A stretch of 64,000 bases of DNA from SZUA-229 sp964531165 (GCA_964531165.1 CAZHEA010000004.1:25705-89704); one strand, 5' to 3'. Positions 35,428 through 45,474 are shown, numbered from the stretch's first letter. The notes: generated by a model not told the origin, from the letters alone. Made by a program: numbers and translations.

Positions 35428-35961
35428 TTATAAATCGGTTTTCTTTGTATGTAACGCTTCTGTTGTTATTTTATACTCAATTGAGCGAAAGTATGCATCG
35501 ATGTAGTTCGAGCCGATGCCTGAAATATGATTGAGTATTTTTGGTAAGAGATCAGGTATCTGCTTCTCTTCCAGTATGGTGAGTGTTGAAAGCTGACCGC
35601 CTTCGCGGGGATCGACAGTAAAGTGTAAGGTGCCTGAATTTACAGATTTATTGTCTATTTTTTCAATCGTATATAGGTGCTCTGCTTGAAGGCGAGTAGC
35701 TTGTAATGTGTTGTGACTCCATCTTCATTAATCTCCTTCCACTCGCACGTATGTAGACGTGCCGGGTATTTCTGTAACTGAATAAATATTTTTGCGCCAC
35801 TGAGGGTATTGTTTGAAATCAAATATGAGCAGCCAGACATATTCGGCAGAACGATTATATGTATGGCTGTCGCTGTCGCGATAAATGCTGGGTAATGTGT
35901 TGGCATACAAGAAAATGCTGACGATTAAAGAGATAAGTAAAATAAAAGCGGCTTGTTTCAT
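35428..35961 (-). pseudogene. Broken SRPBCC-family gene with N-terminal membrane segment
   Basis: One reading frame from the ATG at 35961 to the stop at 35428 (178 codons) is interrupted by consecutive TAA and TGA about 78 codons in. The first part encodes a membrane segment and the start of an SRPBCC fold (YVWLLIFDFKQYPQWRKNIY). The bridging stretch WKEINEDGVTTHYKLLAFKQ is in another frame, and the last 85 or so codons return to the first frame (HLYTIEKIDNKSVNSGTLHF). Two compensating frameshifts therefore split one ancestral gene of about 178 residues. It is either a true pseudogene or carries sequencing errors. Confidence 0.7.
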
Positions 35962-36007
35962 AAATTAACTATCAAATTAATTGGCTGATTTAATCTCTGC
36001 TGGCAGT

Positions 36008-36526
36008 TTATACAGGGCCAATGTTGATGCCTAAAGAAATGCGGCATATTGTGCTTAAGTTTTTACTGACTTTATGGGGTAAATCAGGAGGAAAAAAAAC
36101 AAACATTCCCTGTTCCGGTTCTACCTGTATTTTTATGGGTGCCTTTTCAAGCTGCAGCGTACCAGACTCTTCAGCAACCTGTATGTAATATACGGCAGAA
36201 AGTAATTCATCATCATCATCATGACGATGCATTGTAGTTTCATCGCCTGGATTCATTACATTAAACCACAGCCCGGCTTTGAGTGAGTTAGCGGAGCAAT
36301 CTAGAATATCGGCTGCAAACGTTCTGGCGGCGATTAATATCTGTGAAAGCGCAGGAATTTTATCATTATTAATATAAATATTTTCATAGCGATCGCCAAA
36401 GAAATGCGATTTACGCGTTAGGTCATCGTCTATATGTTTATTGAGACCCTCAATAAGCCGTTTATTTATATTCTGAAAATCGTCCAGGTGTTGAGTGTTC
36501 AGGGTGAAGTATTTTAAGTTATTCAT
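36008..36526 (-). CDS. Putative 2OG-Fe(II) oxygenase
   Basis: A 172-residue protein with a double-stranded beta-helix signature: the iron ligands HRHDDDD (His102 and Asp104 the likely HxD pair), distal His151 in FFPPDLPHKVSKN, and a downstream Arg162 (CRISLGINI) placed to bind 2-oxoglutarate. The substrate could be a small molecule or a protein. It overlaps the GNAT gene by four bases, so they are cotranscribed and may modify the same target. The assignment rests on the metal motif and spacing. Confidence 0.75.
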   Translation of the reverse strand: MNNLKYFTLNTQHLDDFQNINKRLIEGLNKHIDDDLTRKSHFFGDRYENIYINNDKIPALSQILIAARTFAADILDCSANSLKAGLWFNVMNPGDETTMHRHDDDDELLSAVYYIQVAEESGTLQLEKAPIKIQVEPEQGMFVFFPPDLPHKVSKNLSTICRISLGINIGPV

Positions 36527-37011
36527 ATATTAGAATATTCGCTCTTAATGCTATAAGCCATGATATCAACTTTTTCTTGATGATAGAAGGTGCTTTCAAT
36601 TAGTTGCCAACCACGCCTGAGATAAAAGTTCATTTTATCCGCAGTGAATAAATAGAGTGTTTTAATCTGCTTCTGTTGAGCGCACCTGATGCAGCGCTCG
36701 ATAAGTTGAGTTGCGACCCCCTGATTACGGTAGTCGCTATGCACGTAAACGCTAGCTAACCATGGCCCCAAATGCCGGTGAGTCTCCATGTCTGATTCCA
36801 CAAGGCTGGCAGAGCCTACAGGCTGATTTTTGCTAAGTGCCACAAAACAGGTGGGTATGTCTACTGAACTTATATAAGAGCGATAGAGCATAATACGTAA
36901 ATCAGTAGTTAAATCTGGACTGATAAGATGCCACTGATTCTGGTGCCATTGAGCAATAGTCGGGATGAACTCAGCATGATCGCCTAAAAAGTGAATTTTA
37001 ACAGAATCCAA
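36523..37011 (-). CDS. GNAT family N-acetyltransferase
   Basis: A 162-residue acetyltransferase. The acetyl-CoA-binding loop is VYVHSDYRNQGVATQLIERC (R/Q-x-x-G-x-A pattern), followed by a strand and the YLRRGWQLIESTFYH region typical of the family. The first half, with LISPDLTTDLRIMLYRSYIS, forms the acceptor site and is not diagnostic. Coupled translation with the 2OG oxygenase suggests a two-step modification. The substrate is unknown. Confidence 0.85.
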   Translation of the reverse strand: MDSVKIHFLGDHAEFIPTIAQWHQNQWHLISPDLTTDLRIMLYRSYISSVDIPTCFVALSKNQPVGSASLVESDMETHRHLGPWLASVYVHSDYRNQGVATQLIERCIRCAQQKQIKTLYLFTADKMNFYLRRGWQLIESTFYHQEKVDIMAYSIKSEYSNI

Positions 37012-37135
37012 TGTGTAGCTACCTGCAATGCATGAAAAAAACGTCTATTCTAATAGGTATTCAAAATTATTGTGCAGAATTAAGTAAGCATTAATTATAA
37101 ATGACAAACCAGTTAATAACGAAAGAGTGAAATAT

Positions 37136-37720
37136 ATGAAAAACAACAAAATTTTAATTGTTGATGATACCCCCTCAATACATGAAGATTTTCGAAAAAT
37201 ATTAATGTCATCAAATACATCGGCTGGTGACCTTGACGAAATGGCGGATAGCCTGTTTGGAACAACTGAGCAGGATCCGGTGTTTAAAGATATTAACTAT
37301 GAATTAGAGTCAGCGTTTCAAGGCGAAGAAGCTTTGAAAATGATTGAAAAAGCTGAGCTGGAAGGTGATGGCTATTCACTGATTTTTATGGATGTACGTA
37401 TGCCACCAGGACTGGATGGAATCAAAACCATCGCCAAAATTTGGGAGCAATATCCGAGTATGGAAATTGTTATTTGTACGGCATATTCAGATTATTCATG
37501 GGTAGACATTATTGACATATTAGGTCCGTCAGATCATTTGTTGGTACTAAAAAAGCCATTTGATGCAGATGAAGCGCAACAAATGGCGCTGGCTATGACT
37601 CGTAGAGCCGCCAAGTCATCAGAGCAACTAAGGCAGATTGATAGTTTGAAGTCTAGTTTGTATGAATGTCACGAAAATGTTGAAAGGCTTAAAAAAGAAA
37701 TAGAAGATAAAAAAATATAA
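37136..37720 (+). CDS. Single-domain response regulator with extended receiver
   Basis: A 194-residue protein starting at the ATG at 37136. The receiver has acidic Asp10-Asp11 (KILIVDDTPSIHEDFRKIL), phosphoacceptor Asp86 (FMDVRMPPG), and a Lys in LVLKKPFDA. Between the first helix and second strand it carries an insertion of about 25 residues, so the receiver is longer than usual. The same insertion and the same Asp86 occur in the receiver at 39546. A C-terminal coiled coil (RQIDSLKSSLYECHENVERL) follows. It lies upstream of the histidine kinase gene and is presumably its partner. There is no output domain. Confidence 0.88.
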   Translation: MKNNKILIVDDTPSIHEDFRKILMSSNTSAGDLDEMADSLFGTTEQDPVFKDINYELESAFQGEEALKMIEKAELEGDGYSLIFMDVRMPPGLDGIKTIAKIWEQYPSMEIVICTAYSDYSWVDIIDILGPSDHLLVLKKPFDADEAQQMALAMTRRAAKSSEQLRQIDSLKSSLYECHENVERLKKEIEDKKI

Positions 37721-37794
37721 TTAAGGAGGTATACATTTATCTGTAATTAAAAAAACATCAGATCATATACGTAGAAATTTTAAAAATAAATAAA

Positions 37795-39549
37795 ATGAGT
37801 GTAGTTAAAAATCTCAGTATTGAAAAAAAACTCATAATTGTCTATATGAGTATTACAGGTGTGATTTTGACGCTTGGGTTTTCAATTGTCGCTAATATTA
37901 ATTATACCAGCTCTAAAAATGATGTTATTCGCGGTCTAAATGTAGTGGCTGAAATAGTTGCTGATAGTAGTGCTACATCACTGGCTTTTGCAGATGCGTT
38001 ATCTGCAAGTACGTACCTAATGTTATTGAAATCTCAGCCTTCTATTGTTTATGCCTGTATTCGTACGGCCGAAAATAAAATGTTTGTTGAGTATGAATTC
38101 AAAAAATCCCCAAAAAATATCTGTGATAGTTTCAATAGAATAGAAGACACCAGAGTAGACGGTGAGTATCTTGATGTATACAAGCCTATAGAGTTAGATG
38201 GCTATATGGTCGGCAGCTTGCAGATAAAATCAAGTTTAAAAGATTTAACCGATCGAACAATAAAGAGTGCCTATATCTCGCTGCTTATATTTATAGGCTT
38301 GATGCTACCGGCAGTGTTTGTATCAAAAAAAATATTGCGCTATATAACCGATCCGATAAAAAATCTTAAGGACATTGCGAAAACGGTAACCAAAAATAAA
38401 GATTATAGTTTACGCATGAAAAAATCATCTGATGACGAGTTAGGTGTGTTGATAGATGCATTCAACAATATGTTAGAACAGATACAAAATAGAGATCAGG
38501 AGCTTGTTAAAGAGAAAGATAAGGCGGAAATTTCGGCTGTTACGGCAAAAGACTATGCGCTACAAACTGAGAAAATAAATCGTCAACTGGAAAGCGAGAT
38601 AAAAGAAAGATCAAGAATCGAGTGTGAGTTGAAAGATCTGAATGAGACGCTGGAAGAAAAAGTCAATGACCGAACGTCAGAGCTAAAAGAGTTGAATGTA
38701 AAAATTGCTGATATCGCGAGAAGTGCAGGCATGGCTGAAGTGGCTAGTGGAGTTCTGCATAACGTGGGTAATGTATTAAATAGTGTCAATGTGTCTGCAT
38801 CAGTGATAAGGGAAAAAGTTAGAAGTACAAAAGCAGGGAATTTGACGAGAGTGGTGTCCATGCTTGAAAAAAATCAGAATAACATAGCAGAATTTATCAG
38901 TAGTGATGATACCGGGAAACAAATACCAAAATTTTTAGCATTGTTGGCAGAACAATTAAGCAAGGAAAAAGACAGCATGTATGCAGAGCTGGATGATCTG
39001 GTGAATAATATAGATCACATAAAAAATGTTATCAGTATGCAGCAATCATATGCGGGTAGTTATGGTGTTAGAGAAAAGGTTGTGTTGTCTGATTTAATTG
39101 AAGATGCATTGAGAATGAATGTGCAGGGCATGGGCGAATATGGTGTGAGAGTAGTCAGATCCTATAAAAGCATCGCACAATTATATGTGGATAAGCATAA
39201 GGTTCTGCAGATAATGATAAATCTTATAAGTAATGCAAAGCATGCAATTATAGAAAGTGATAAGGATGTAAAAAATTTAACAATTAAAATATCTACGGAT
39301 GGGGAGTTTGCAAAACTGGAAGTTAGTGATACGGGTATTGGAATTGCAAAGCAGGATATAGAACACCTGTTTGAATACGGCTTTAAAAAGCGCCGTGATG
39401 GGCATGGCTTCGGCTTGCACCATAGCGCAATAGTGGCAAACGAGTTGGGTGGTAGGATTTCAGTTGAAAGCGATGGCCCTGATAAGGGCGCGAGTTTTTA
39501 TTTATGGTTGCCATATAATGACACCAAAATCAGGCAAACTAGCCCATGA
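37795..39549 (+). CDS. Sensor histidine kinase with HAMP and coiled coil
   Basis: A 584-residue inner-membrane kinase. It has an N-terminal membrane segment (KLIIVYMSITGVILTLGF), a sensor part of about 130 residues, a second segment near residues 160-178, a HAMP domain (ITDPIKNLKDIAKTVTKNKD), and a long coiled coil. The phosphoacceptor region is GMAEVASGVLHNVGNVLNSV with His322, and the ATP-binding domain has LISNAKHAI and DTGIGIAKQ. The gene sits between two receivers of one type and overlaps the second by four bases. The stimulus is unknown. Confidence 0.93.
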   Translation: MSVVKNLSIEKKLIIVYMSITGVILTLGFSIVANINYTSSKNDVIRGLNVVAEIVADSSATSLAFADALSASTYLMLLKSQPSIVYACIRTAENKMFVEYEFKKSPKNICDSFNRIEDTRVDGEYLDVYKPIELDGYMVGSLQIKSSLKDLTDRTIKSAYISLLIFIGLMLPAVFVSKKILRYITDPIKNLKDIAKTVTKNKDYSLRMKKSSDDELGVLIDAFNNMLEQIQNRDQELVKEKDKAEISAVTAKDYALQTEKINRQLESEIKERSRIECELKDLNETLEEKVNDRTSELKELNVKIADIARSAGMAEVASGVLHNVGNVLNSVNVSASVIREKVRSTKAGNLTRVVSMLEKNQNNIAEFISSDDTGKQIPKFLALLAEQLSKEKDSMYAELDDLVNNIDHIKNVISMQQSYAGSYGVREKVVLSDLIEDALRMNVQGMGEYGVRVVRSYKSIAQLYVDKHKVLQIMINLISNAKHAIIESDKDVKNLTIKISTDGEFAKLEVSDTGIGIAKQDIEHLFEYGFKKRRDGHGFGLHHSAIVANELGGRISVESDGPDKGASFYLWLPYNDTKIRQTSP

Positions 39550-41726
39550 AAGAGCATAAGAATCGTAGGATATTAATCATCGATGATGACACCAGAATAC
39601 ATGAGGATTTCAGAAAAATTCTGGGTGAAAAAGAAAATAAAACTGAATATGATGAAATTGAGGCGAGTTTGTTTTCTGATGATGAGATTGGCCCGGCATC
39701 CATTGAGTATGAGCTGGATTCAGCATATCAGGGTGAAGAAGGCTGTAAAAAAGTTGTTGCTGCAAATGCGGAAGGTCGGCCTTATGCAATGGCATTTATT
39801 GATATGCGTATGCCACCAGGCTGGGATGGTCTTGAAACAATAAAAAATATATGGGTAATTGATTCGCAGATTCAACTGGTTATATGTACAGCGTATTCAG
39901 ATTATTCGTGGAATGAAGTGCTTTATCATCTTGGGGCATCTGATCGATTAATTATTCTAAAAAAACCATTTGATATGGTTGAAGTCCAGCAGTTATCAAC
40001 TGCACTTACAACCAAATGGAACTTAAGCAAAGAAAGCATTTCACGTTTACATCAAATTGAAGAGTCAGAGGAAAAATATCGTACGGTTGTTGATAGTGTA
40101 GAAGATACAATTATGACACTGGATAAAGATGGTAATATTTTGTTCGTAAACCATAATCCATGGAGAATGATCAATCAGGCGGTTGGCGGAAATTATTACA
40201 TAGACATCAAGGATGGCTATCGTGAAAAGATAATGAATACGGTTAAAGAAGTGTTTGAAAAAGGCGAAAATAGAAATATAGAATATGCAATGTCTAAGGG
40301 TAATAATGAAATTTCATGGTCAGAGGGACGAATCACTCCTTATTATAAAAACGATGAAGTAGTTGCCGTAACTTTAGTTGCTAGTGATATTTCAGCAAGA
40401 AAAGCGCTTAACTGGCAGTTACGCCATGATGAGTTGACTGGCCTGGCTAATCGTACGGAGTTTTCAAGTTTTGTAGATGCTGGTATCAATGAAATATCAC
40501 ACACTGGAAAGAAGTTTGTTTTATTCATAGATCTTGATCATTTCAATTTAATTAATGAATTTTTCGGTCATGAGTTGGGTGATAAATTATTGATTGCCGT
40601 TTCTAAGTTGTTAAATAAAAAAATCGGTAAAAATGAAATTCTGGCAAGGCTGGGAGGGGATGAGTTTGCTATTTACAAATGTATAGAGGCTGATGAAACG
40701 GGAGTGAAAGAGTTCGCTGCATCTATAAATGAAATGCTAAAGCAACCGTTAAATATAGATGGTTTCGATATATATCCGTCAGCCAGTATCGGCGTTGTTG
40801 TAATAGAAGACACTGATCGCTCTGTGACGCGACTGCTACAGGATGGCGATACTGCTTTGTATCATGCTAAATCAAGAGGTAGAAATCGTTTTGAGTGTTT
40901 TGATAAAAATATGCGAGAACGTGTAGTTAAGCGTGTGAATCTTGGAAATGAACTACGACAGGCAATTGAAAAAAATGAGTTTGAAACATATTATCAGCCA
41001 TTTACTAACTTAAATGAAAAAAGAGTTAGTGGGTTTGAGGCGCTGATTAGATGGAATCACCCTGATAAAGGTATAATTTTACCGGATGAATTTATTCCGG
41101 TAGCTGAGGAAACAGGCTTGATTTTTCTGATAACACGAAAAATGTTAGACATGGTTTGTAAGCAAATTAAAAGTTGGCTTGATCTAGGCCTGGAGGACAT
41201 AAAAGTTGCAGTTAACTGCTCGGCTAGAGATTTTAATGAGCAAAATATGCAAGAAATTATGCAAGAAACAGCGAAGAAATATAATGTTGGTTTTAATCAG
41301 CTGGAACTGGAATTAACCGAAGGCAGCATTATGGATGATGTGGAAAAAACGATTGAGAATATGCAAAAGTTAACTGATATGGGATTGAATATTTCAATTG
41401 ATGATTTCGGTACCGGGTATTCGTCTTTCAGTTATATTAAAAGGTTTGCTATCGACAAGCTGAAAATTGATCGCGAATTTATAAAAGATACACCGGAGGA
41501 TGATGATGACGTGGCAATTGTGGAGGCAATTATAGCAATGGCCCACCGGCTAAAGCTGAAGGTTGTTGCTGAAGGCGTTGAAACAGCAGAGCAGCTTGAG
41601 TTTCTTAAAAAAGCCAAATGCGATGTTATTCAGGGCTATTTGTTAGGTGAGCCAATGACAGCAGAAGAAGCGACAAGACGATTGCAGGCTCAAGACTGGC
41701 CTAATCAGAATCTTATTAAAACATAA
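39546..41726 (+). CDS. Response regulator REC-PAS-GGDEF-EAL (c-di-GMP turnover)
   Basis: A 726-residue protein. Order: a receiver with phosphoacceptor Asp86 (IDMRMPPG) and the same insertion as the receiver at 37136; PAS near residues 170-290 (YRTVVDSVEDTIMTLDKDGN); GGDEF with an intact GGDEF at 370-374; and EAL with EAL at 498-500 plus ELTEGSIMDD, DDFGTGYSS and VAEGVET. Both cyclase and phosphodiesterase sites appear complete; no RxxD inhibition site is seen five residues before GGDEF. It likely converts the kinase signal into c-di-GMP changes. PilZ effectors encoded at 3693 and 13160 are possible readers. Confidence 0.93.
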   Translation: MKEHKNRRILIIDDDTRIHEDFRKILGEKENKTEYDEIEASLFSDDEIGPASIEYELDSAYQGEEGCKKVVAANAEGRPYAMAFIDMRMPPGWDGLETIKNIWVIDSQIQLVICTAYSDYSWNEVLYHLGASDRLIILKKPFDMVEVQQLSTALTTKWNLSKESISRLHQIEESEEKYRTVVDSVEDTIMTLDKDGNILFVNHNPWRMINQAVGGNYYIDIKDGYREKIMNTVKEVFEKGENRNIEYAMSKGNNEISWSEGRITPYYKNDEVVAVTLVASDISARKALNWQLRHDELTGLANRTEFSSFVDAGINEISHTGKKFVLFIDLDHFNLINEFFGHELGDKLLIAVSKLLNKKIGKNEILARLGGDEFAIYKCIEADETGVKEFAASINEMLKQPLNIDGFDIYPSASIGVVVIEDTDRSVTRLLQDGDTALYHAKSRGRNRFECFDKNMRERVVKRVNLGNELRQAIEKNEFETYYQPFTNLNEKRVSGFEALIRWNHPDKGIILPDEFIPVAEETGLIFLITRKMLDMVCKQIKSWLDLGLEDIKVAVNCSARDFNEQNMQEIMQETAKKYNVGFNQLELELTEGSIMDDVEKTIENMQKLTDMGLNISIDDFGTGYSSFSYIKRFAIDKLKIDREFIKDTPEDDDDVAIVEAIIAMAHRLKLKVVAEGVETAEQLEFLKKAKCDVIQGYLLGEPMTAEEATRRLQAQDWPNQNLIKT

Positions 41727-41845
41727 TTCAGTATGTTCAATATCTATCACTGCTTAATAATTGATTAGCTAATTTGGTTTAATATCTAAGTGGCAAGTAT
41801 TTAACTTCCTGTTAAAATAGCCCGTTCTATAAATCTGTGACTATC

Positions 41846-42607
41846 ATGAAAAAAGACAATCAGTCAAAATATCAGTCTAATACAAGCCTTGATGTCCTGT
41901 ATGCACAACCACGTGAAGCAATTTCAGGTTTTGTATTTGATGAAGCCGTGGTAAAAGTTTTTGAAGATATGATAGGGCGATCGGTTCCCGGGTATGCGAC
42001 TTTACTTTCAATGCTGCCGGTACTGGCAAGATCTTTTGTAACCAATAACAGTTGTTGTTATGATTTAGGCTGTTCTTTAGGTGCTGCTACTCTAGCAATT
42101 CAACAGGGTATTGAAGAAGATAATGTAGATATTATTTCGATTGATAATTCTTCTGCAATGGTTAAGCAGTGTCAAATATTAACAGACCAGCATAGAAGAA
42201 AGGCCAATGTTATTGTTAAACAGGCTGATATTTGTGATGTAAGTTTAAGTAATGCTTCTCTTGTTGTAATGAATTTCACCCTGCAGTTTATAGCTGAAGA
42301 ATTACGTAGTGAGTTAGTTAATAAAATATATAACTCTTTAAACTCAGGTGGTGCTTTCGTGCTTTCGGAAAAAATAAAGTTCAATGATGAGATGGAGCAA
42401 AGCAGGCAAACATCGCTTCATCATCTGTTTAAAAAAGCAAATGGCTACTCGGATCTTGAAATTAGTCAGAAGCGTTCAGCGCTGGATAATGTTTTAATAG
42501 CTGAAACCATAGAGCAGCATATCGATAGAATAAAGAAAGCCGGATTTTCAGAGGTCTTTGTCTGGTTTCAGTGCTTTAATTTCGTATCATTTTTAGCGGT
42601 CAAATAA
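41846..42607 (+). CDS. cmoA: Carboxy-S-adenosyl-L-methionine synthase
   Basis: A 253-residue enzyme that makes carboxy-SAM from SAM and prephenate, used for wobble uridine modification of tRNA. DVLYAQPREAISGFVFDEAV and CCYDLGCSLGAATLAIQQGI (SAM-binding glycine motif) match the known family. It starts at ATG 41846; an upstream GTG at 41837 is less likely. The cmoB gene follows by 11 bases, the standard order. The length is near the 247 residues of E. coli CmoA. Confidence 0.94.
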   Translation: MKKDNQSKYQSNTSLDVLYAQPREAISGFVFDEAVVKVFEDMIGRSVPGYATLLSMLPVLARSFVTNNSCCYDLGCSLGAATLAIQQGIEEDNVDIISIDNSSAMVKQCQILTDQHRRKANVIVKQADICDVSLSNASLVVMNFTLQFIAEELRSELVNKIYNSLNSGGAFVLSEKIKFNDEMEQSRQTSLHHLFKKANGYSDLEISQKRSALDNVLIAETIEQHIDRIKKAGFSEVFVWFQCFNFVSFLAVK

Positions 42608-42618
42608 AAGTATATAAA

Positions 42619-43590
42619 ATGAATGTAAGTCGATTGTATGAATTAATGCGGGATACTGAGTTAGCTGCATGGTTAAATGTATTAGACGCACAGATTAGTA
42701 AAGGTTTGTGTAATGATACTTATGGGAAGCTAGATAACTGGCAGGCGGCTATAAAGGAACTGCCTGAATTGAGTTCTTCAAAAATTGATTTAAACGCTGA
42801 TAAAGTATCGGTGTTTTCAGAAAATAAATTACAGAGTGTCGCCAAAGAAAATTTAAAAAACACCCTAAAAAAACTTATGCCATGGAGAAAAGGGCCATAT
42901 TTTATACATGGAGTTGATATTGATACTGAATGGCGATCGGATTTTAAGTGGCAACGGTTGTCTGAAAAAATAAAGCCACTACAGGGAAAAACGGTGCTGG
43001 ATGTTGGTTGCGGAAACGGTTATCACAGTTGGCGCATGCGTGGTATGGGTGCAGATCTAGTTATTGGTATTGATCCGTCACCGCTGTTTGTTATGCAGTT
43101 TCAGGCGCTGCAGCATTTTATTAATGATGATCGTGTTTATGTGTTACCTCTGGGGATTGAAGCGGTGCCGAAAAACTTGCGTGGTTTTGATACGGTATTT
43201 TCAATGGGTGTTTTTTATCATCGTAAATCCCCCATGGAGCACTTATCGCAGTTAAAACAATGCTTAAAACCCGGTGGCGAACTGGTGCTGGAAACGCTGG
43301 TAATAAAAGGTGACGAACTGGAGGTGTTAATGCCACGGGACCGTTATGCACAGATGCGTAATGTATGGTTTTTACCGAGCAGTAAAGCCATGATAAAATG
43401 GCTGCTTCGCAGTGGTTTTAAAAATGTAAAACTGATTGATGAAACAGTTACCAGTCTGGAAGAACAACGCACAACCGAATGGATGCAGTTTCACTCATTA
43501 AAAGAGTTTTTAGATCCAAATGATAGTAGTAAAACAATAGAAGGATATGATGCGCCATTAAGAGCGGTATTTACCGCAGAGGCATCATAA
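42619..43590 (+). CDS. cmoB: tRNA U34 carboxymethyltransferase
   Basis: A 323-residue enzyme that uses carboxy-SAM to convert 5-hydroxyuridine-34 to cmo5U in tRNA. LMPWRKGPYFIHGVDIDTEW, then GKTVLDVGCGNGYHSWRMRG (SAM-binding) and VFSMGVFYHRKSPMEHLSQL fit CmoB. It pairs with cmoA. Its end overlaps the convergent gene at 43585 by six bases, so neither has room for a separate terminator. Confidence 0.95.
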   Translation: MNVSRLYELMRDTELAAWLNVLDAQISKGLCNDTYGKLDNWQAAIKELPELSSSKIDLNADKVSVFSENKLQSVAKENLKNTLKKLMPWRKGPYFIHGVDIDTEWRSDFKWQRLSEKIKPLQGKTVLDVGCGNGYHSWRMRGMGADLVIGIDPSPLFVMQFQALQHFINDDRVYVLPLGIEAVPKNLRGFDTVFSMGVFYHRKSPMEHLSQLKQCLKPGGELVLETLVIKGDELEVLMPRDRYAQMRNVWFLPSSKAMIKWLLRSGFKNVKLIDETVTSLEEQRTTEWMQFHSLKEFLDPNDSSKTIEGYDAPLRAVFTAEAS

Positions 43591-45474
43591 GCGGTTATGT
43601 TTGTTGGTCAGCCTGGTTCGAATTATACCTGCTATAACGGCAAATATTATTATTAAAGCCGGAAGCAGAGCAATGTTAATAATCTTAAGTTGATTTCCCA
43701 GACTTTCAATGTCAACACTAAGTGCGTGTTGCACATTGCGTAAGTCGTTTCTGATAGAAATATGTTGTGCTCGGAACTGAGCTATTTCATTCAGCTGCTG
43801 AGGATTTAATGAATTTTTTGCAGAAGATTCGTTGGCTTTTTCCTGTAAATTTTTTATTTTAAAACCGATTTCACTCAGTTTCTCCTGCAGTATTCGCTCC
43901 TTTATACGATATTGTTGATCAGCTGCTGCGCGTAAATTAGCCACTTTTGTAAATGGACGAAGTGAACGACCCCGGCTGCGTAGGTTGATTAAATCATTAC
44001 TGCCGCTTAAATTTTCTAATGCGTTAATAACAAACTTGTCGTTATCTGCGCGGGGCATGGCTGCTCTTTGTCCATAAAAATCCTGGAAGTCTACCCAGAA
44101 TAAATCTCTTAGCATATCTGTATCCGCTACAATAATTAAGTTTACAGATTGTGTTGATTTTTTTAAATGTTCTGTGGTTGCGTGGTTTCCAATGCCATCA
44201 GGAAATGCTGTATCTACCGGGCCGGTTATACGGGCAGCTATTACAAAAGGTATGCCACCCGCAACATACATTTGCAACAGTTCTTCGGGACTGGTAAAAA
44301 ACTGAATGCTGCTAGCATCAATGGCCATAGACTGGTCGCTGGTTTTTATCAGTGGAATAAATTCAGTGCTGGCCGACGGTGTCTGGCGTAAAATGCCGGA
44401 GCTTGCCATTACGATATTCTGCACATTGCGTGTCACAACATCGGATGAATTAAAATTCTGGTTATTTAACGTAAGCCATGCGACATAATCGACTTCACCT
44501 TTTTCCAGTCCACCAACTCGGGCTTTAATGCGTGTAGCGGCTTTGCGATCACCGGCAATGAATCCTTTAACCAGTTCAATCCCCCATGCGCTTAATAGTT
44601 TGTCTGGAATCGAGTCACGAACAGGGGTTGAGTAGTTATCAACTGTACTGGTGATTTTGTCGACAGATACATCAGCTTCAGAGAATGCATCAACAAACAT
44701 CAGTGTGCGGCCACCGTTAAGTACAAACTGATCAATGGCAAACAGTGTTTTAGTATCCAGATTTCTTGGATGTACAACCATTAATGTATTAACCGTGTCA
44801 GGGATACGTGTTAGCTCGAGGGGTAATTGCTGAACATTGAAGGAGCGTTTTATCTGACTTAGCATAAACCATTCGCGTGTTTTATTCAGGTAACTGTTTG
44901 CAGCGCTACCATCGAGTGGCAGTTTTGATATTAATCCAACCGTCGGGCGTTGTGCATTTGTTAAGTTATAAATGAGTTTAGAAATTTCGTATTCAAGAAT
45001 GTCTTCCTGAGAGGATTGAAAGTAACTGATGGTTTTCCAGTCGCCGGATGAGTTAATGCCTGCAAGTCCGAAATAGGCAAGACTGCCAGCGCTATCTGCG
45101 GGAATGCCTTGTAGCTTATAATACATGGCTTCGGCTTCTTCATCTGAAAAAGGTGTCGGGTTTATGATTTCTAATATTATGTTGTTTTTACTTGTTAATG
45201 CGTATTCCTCGAGTAGTTCTTTTATGCGCTGCGCATAAGTGGCTGTTGAGGGTGATGTGCCTAATAGTTTTTCAGAAAAATAAAATTTTAAGGTAAGCGG
45301 TTTTTGTAGAGTGTGTAAAATATTCTTGGTTCCTTCAGATAAAGTGTAAAGTTTATCTGAAGTCATATCTATTTTTATGTTTGTTAAAAACACAGTTGAT
45401 AATAAATTTATTACCAATAATGAAAGCGCGATTGTGAGCAATGTATAAGTTGATTTTAATTTTCTATTATTCAT
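43585..45474 (-). CDS. GldG-type auxiliary component of an ABC exporter
   Basis: A 629-residue protein with an N-terminal membrane segment (LLTIALSLLVINLLSTVF), a large periplasmic part, and a C-terminal membrane helix (IINIALLPALIIIFAVIAGI). It contains the GldG-like start NIKIDMTSDKLYTLSEGTKN and LTLKFYFSEKLLG. A coiled coil lies near residues 540-600. Proteins of this type go with GldA/GldF-like ABC systems even in non-gliding bacteria. It follows the permease gene by two bases. The cargo is unknown. Confidence 0.85.
   Translation of the reverse strand: MNNRKLKSTYTLLTIALSLLVINLLSTVFLTNIKIDMTSDKLYTLSEGTKNILHTLQKPLTLKFYFSEKLLGTSPSTATYAQRIKELLEEYALTSKNNIILEIINPTPFSDEEAEAMYYKLQGIPADSAGSLAYFGLAGINSSGDWKTISYFQSSQEDILEYEISKLIYNLTNAQRPTVGLISKLPLDGSAANSYLNKTREWFMLSQIKRSFNVQQLPLELTRIPDTVNTLMVVHPRNLDTKTLFAIDQFVLNGGRTLMFVDAFSEADVSVDKITSTVDNYSTPVRDSIPDKLLSAWGIELVKGFIAGDRKAATRIKARVGGLEKGEVDYVAWLTLNNQNFNSSDVVTRNVQNIVMASSGILRQTPSASTEFIPLIKTSDQSMAIDASSIQFFTSPEELLQMYVAGGIPFVIAARITGPVDTAFPDGIGNHATTEHLKKSTQSVNLIIVADTDMLRDLFWVDFQDFYGQRAAMPRADNDKFVINALENLSGSNDLINLRSRGRSLRPFTKVANLRAAADQQYRIKERILQEKLSEIGFKIKNLQEKANESSAKNSLNPQQLNEIAQFRAQHISIRNDLRNVQHALSVDIESLGNQLKIINIALLPALIIIFAVIAGIIRTRLTNKHNRL

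Noticed and set aside
39546..41726. Product-inhibition I-site in the GGDEF domain
   Set aside because: The residues five positions before GGDEF are GKNE, not RxxD, so no I-site is claimed.
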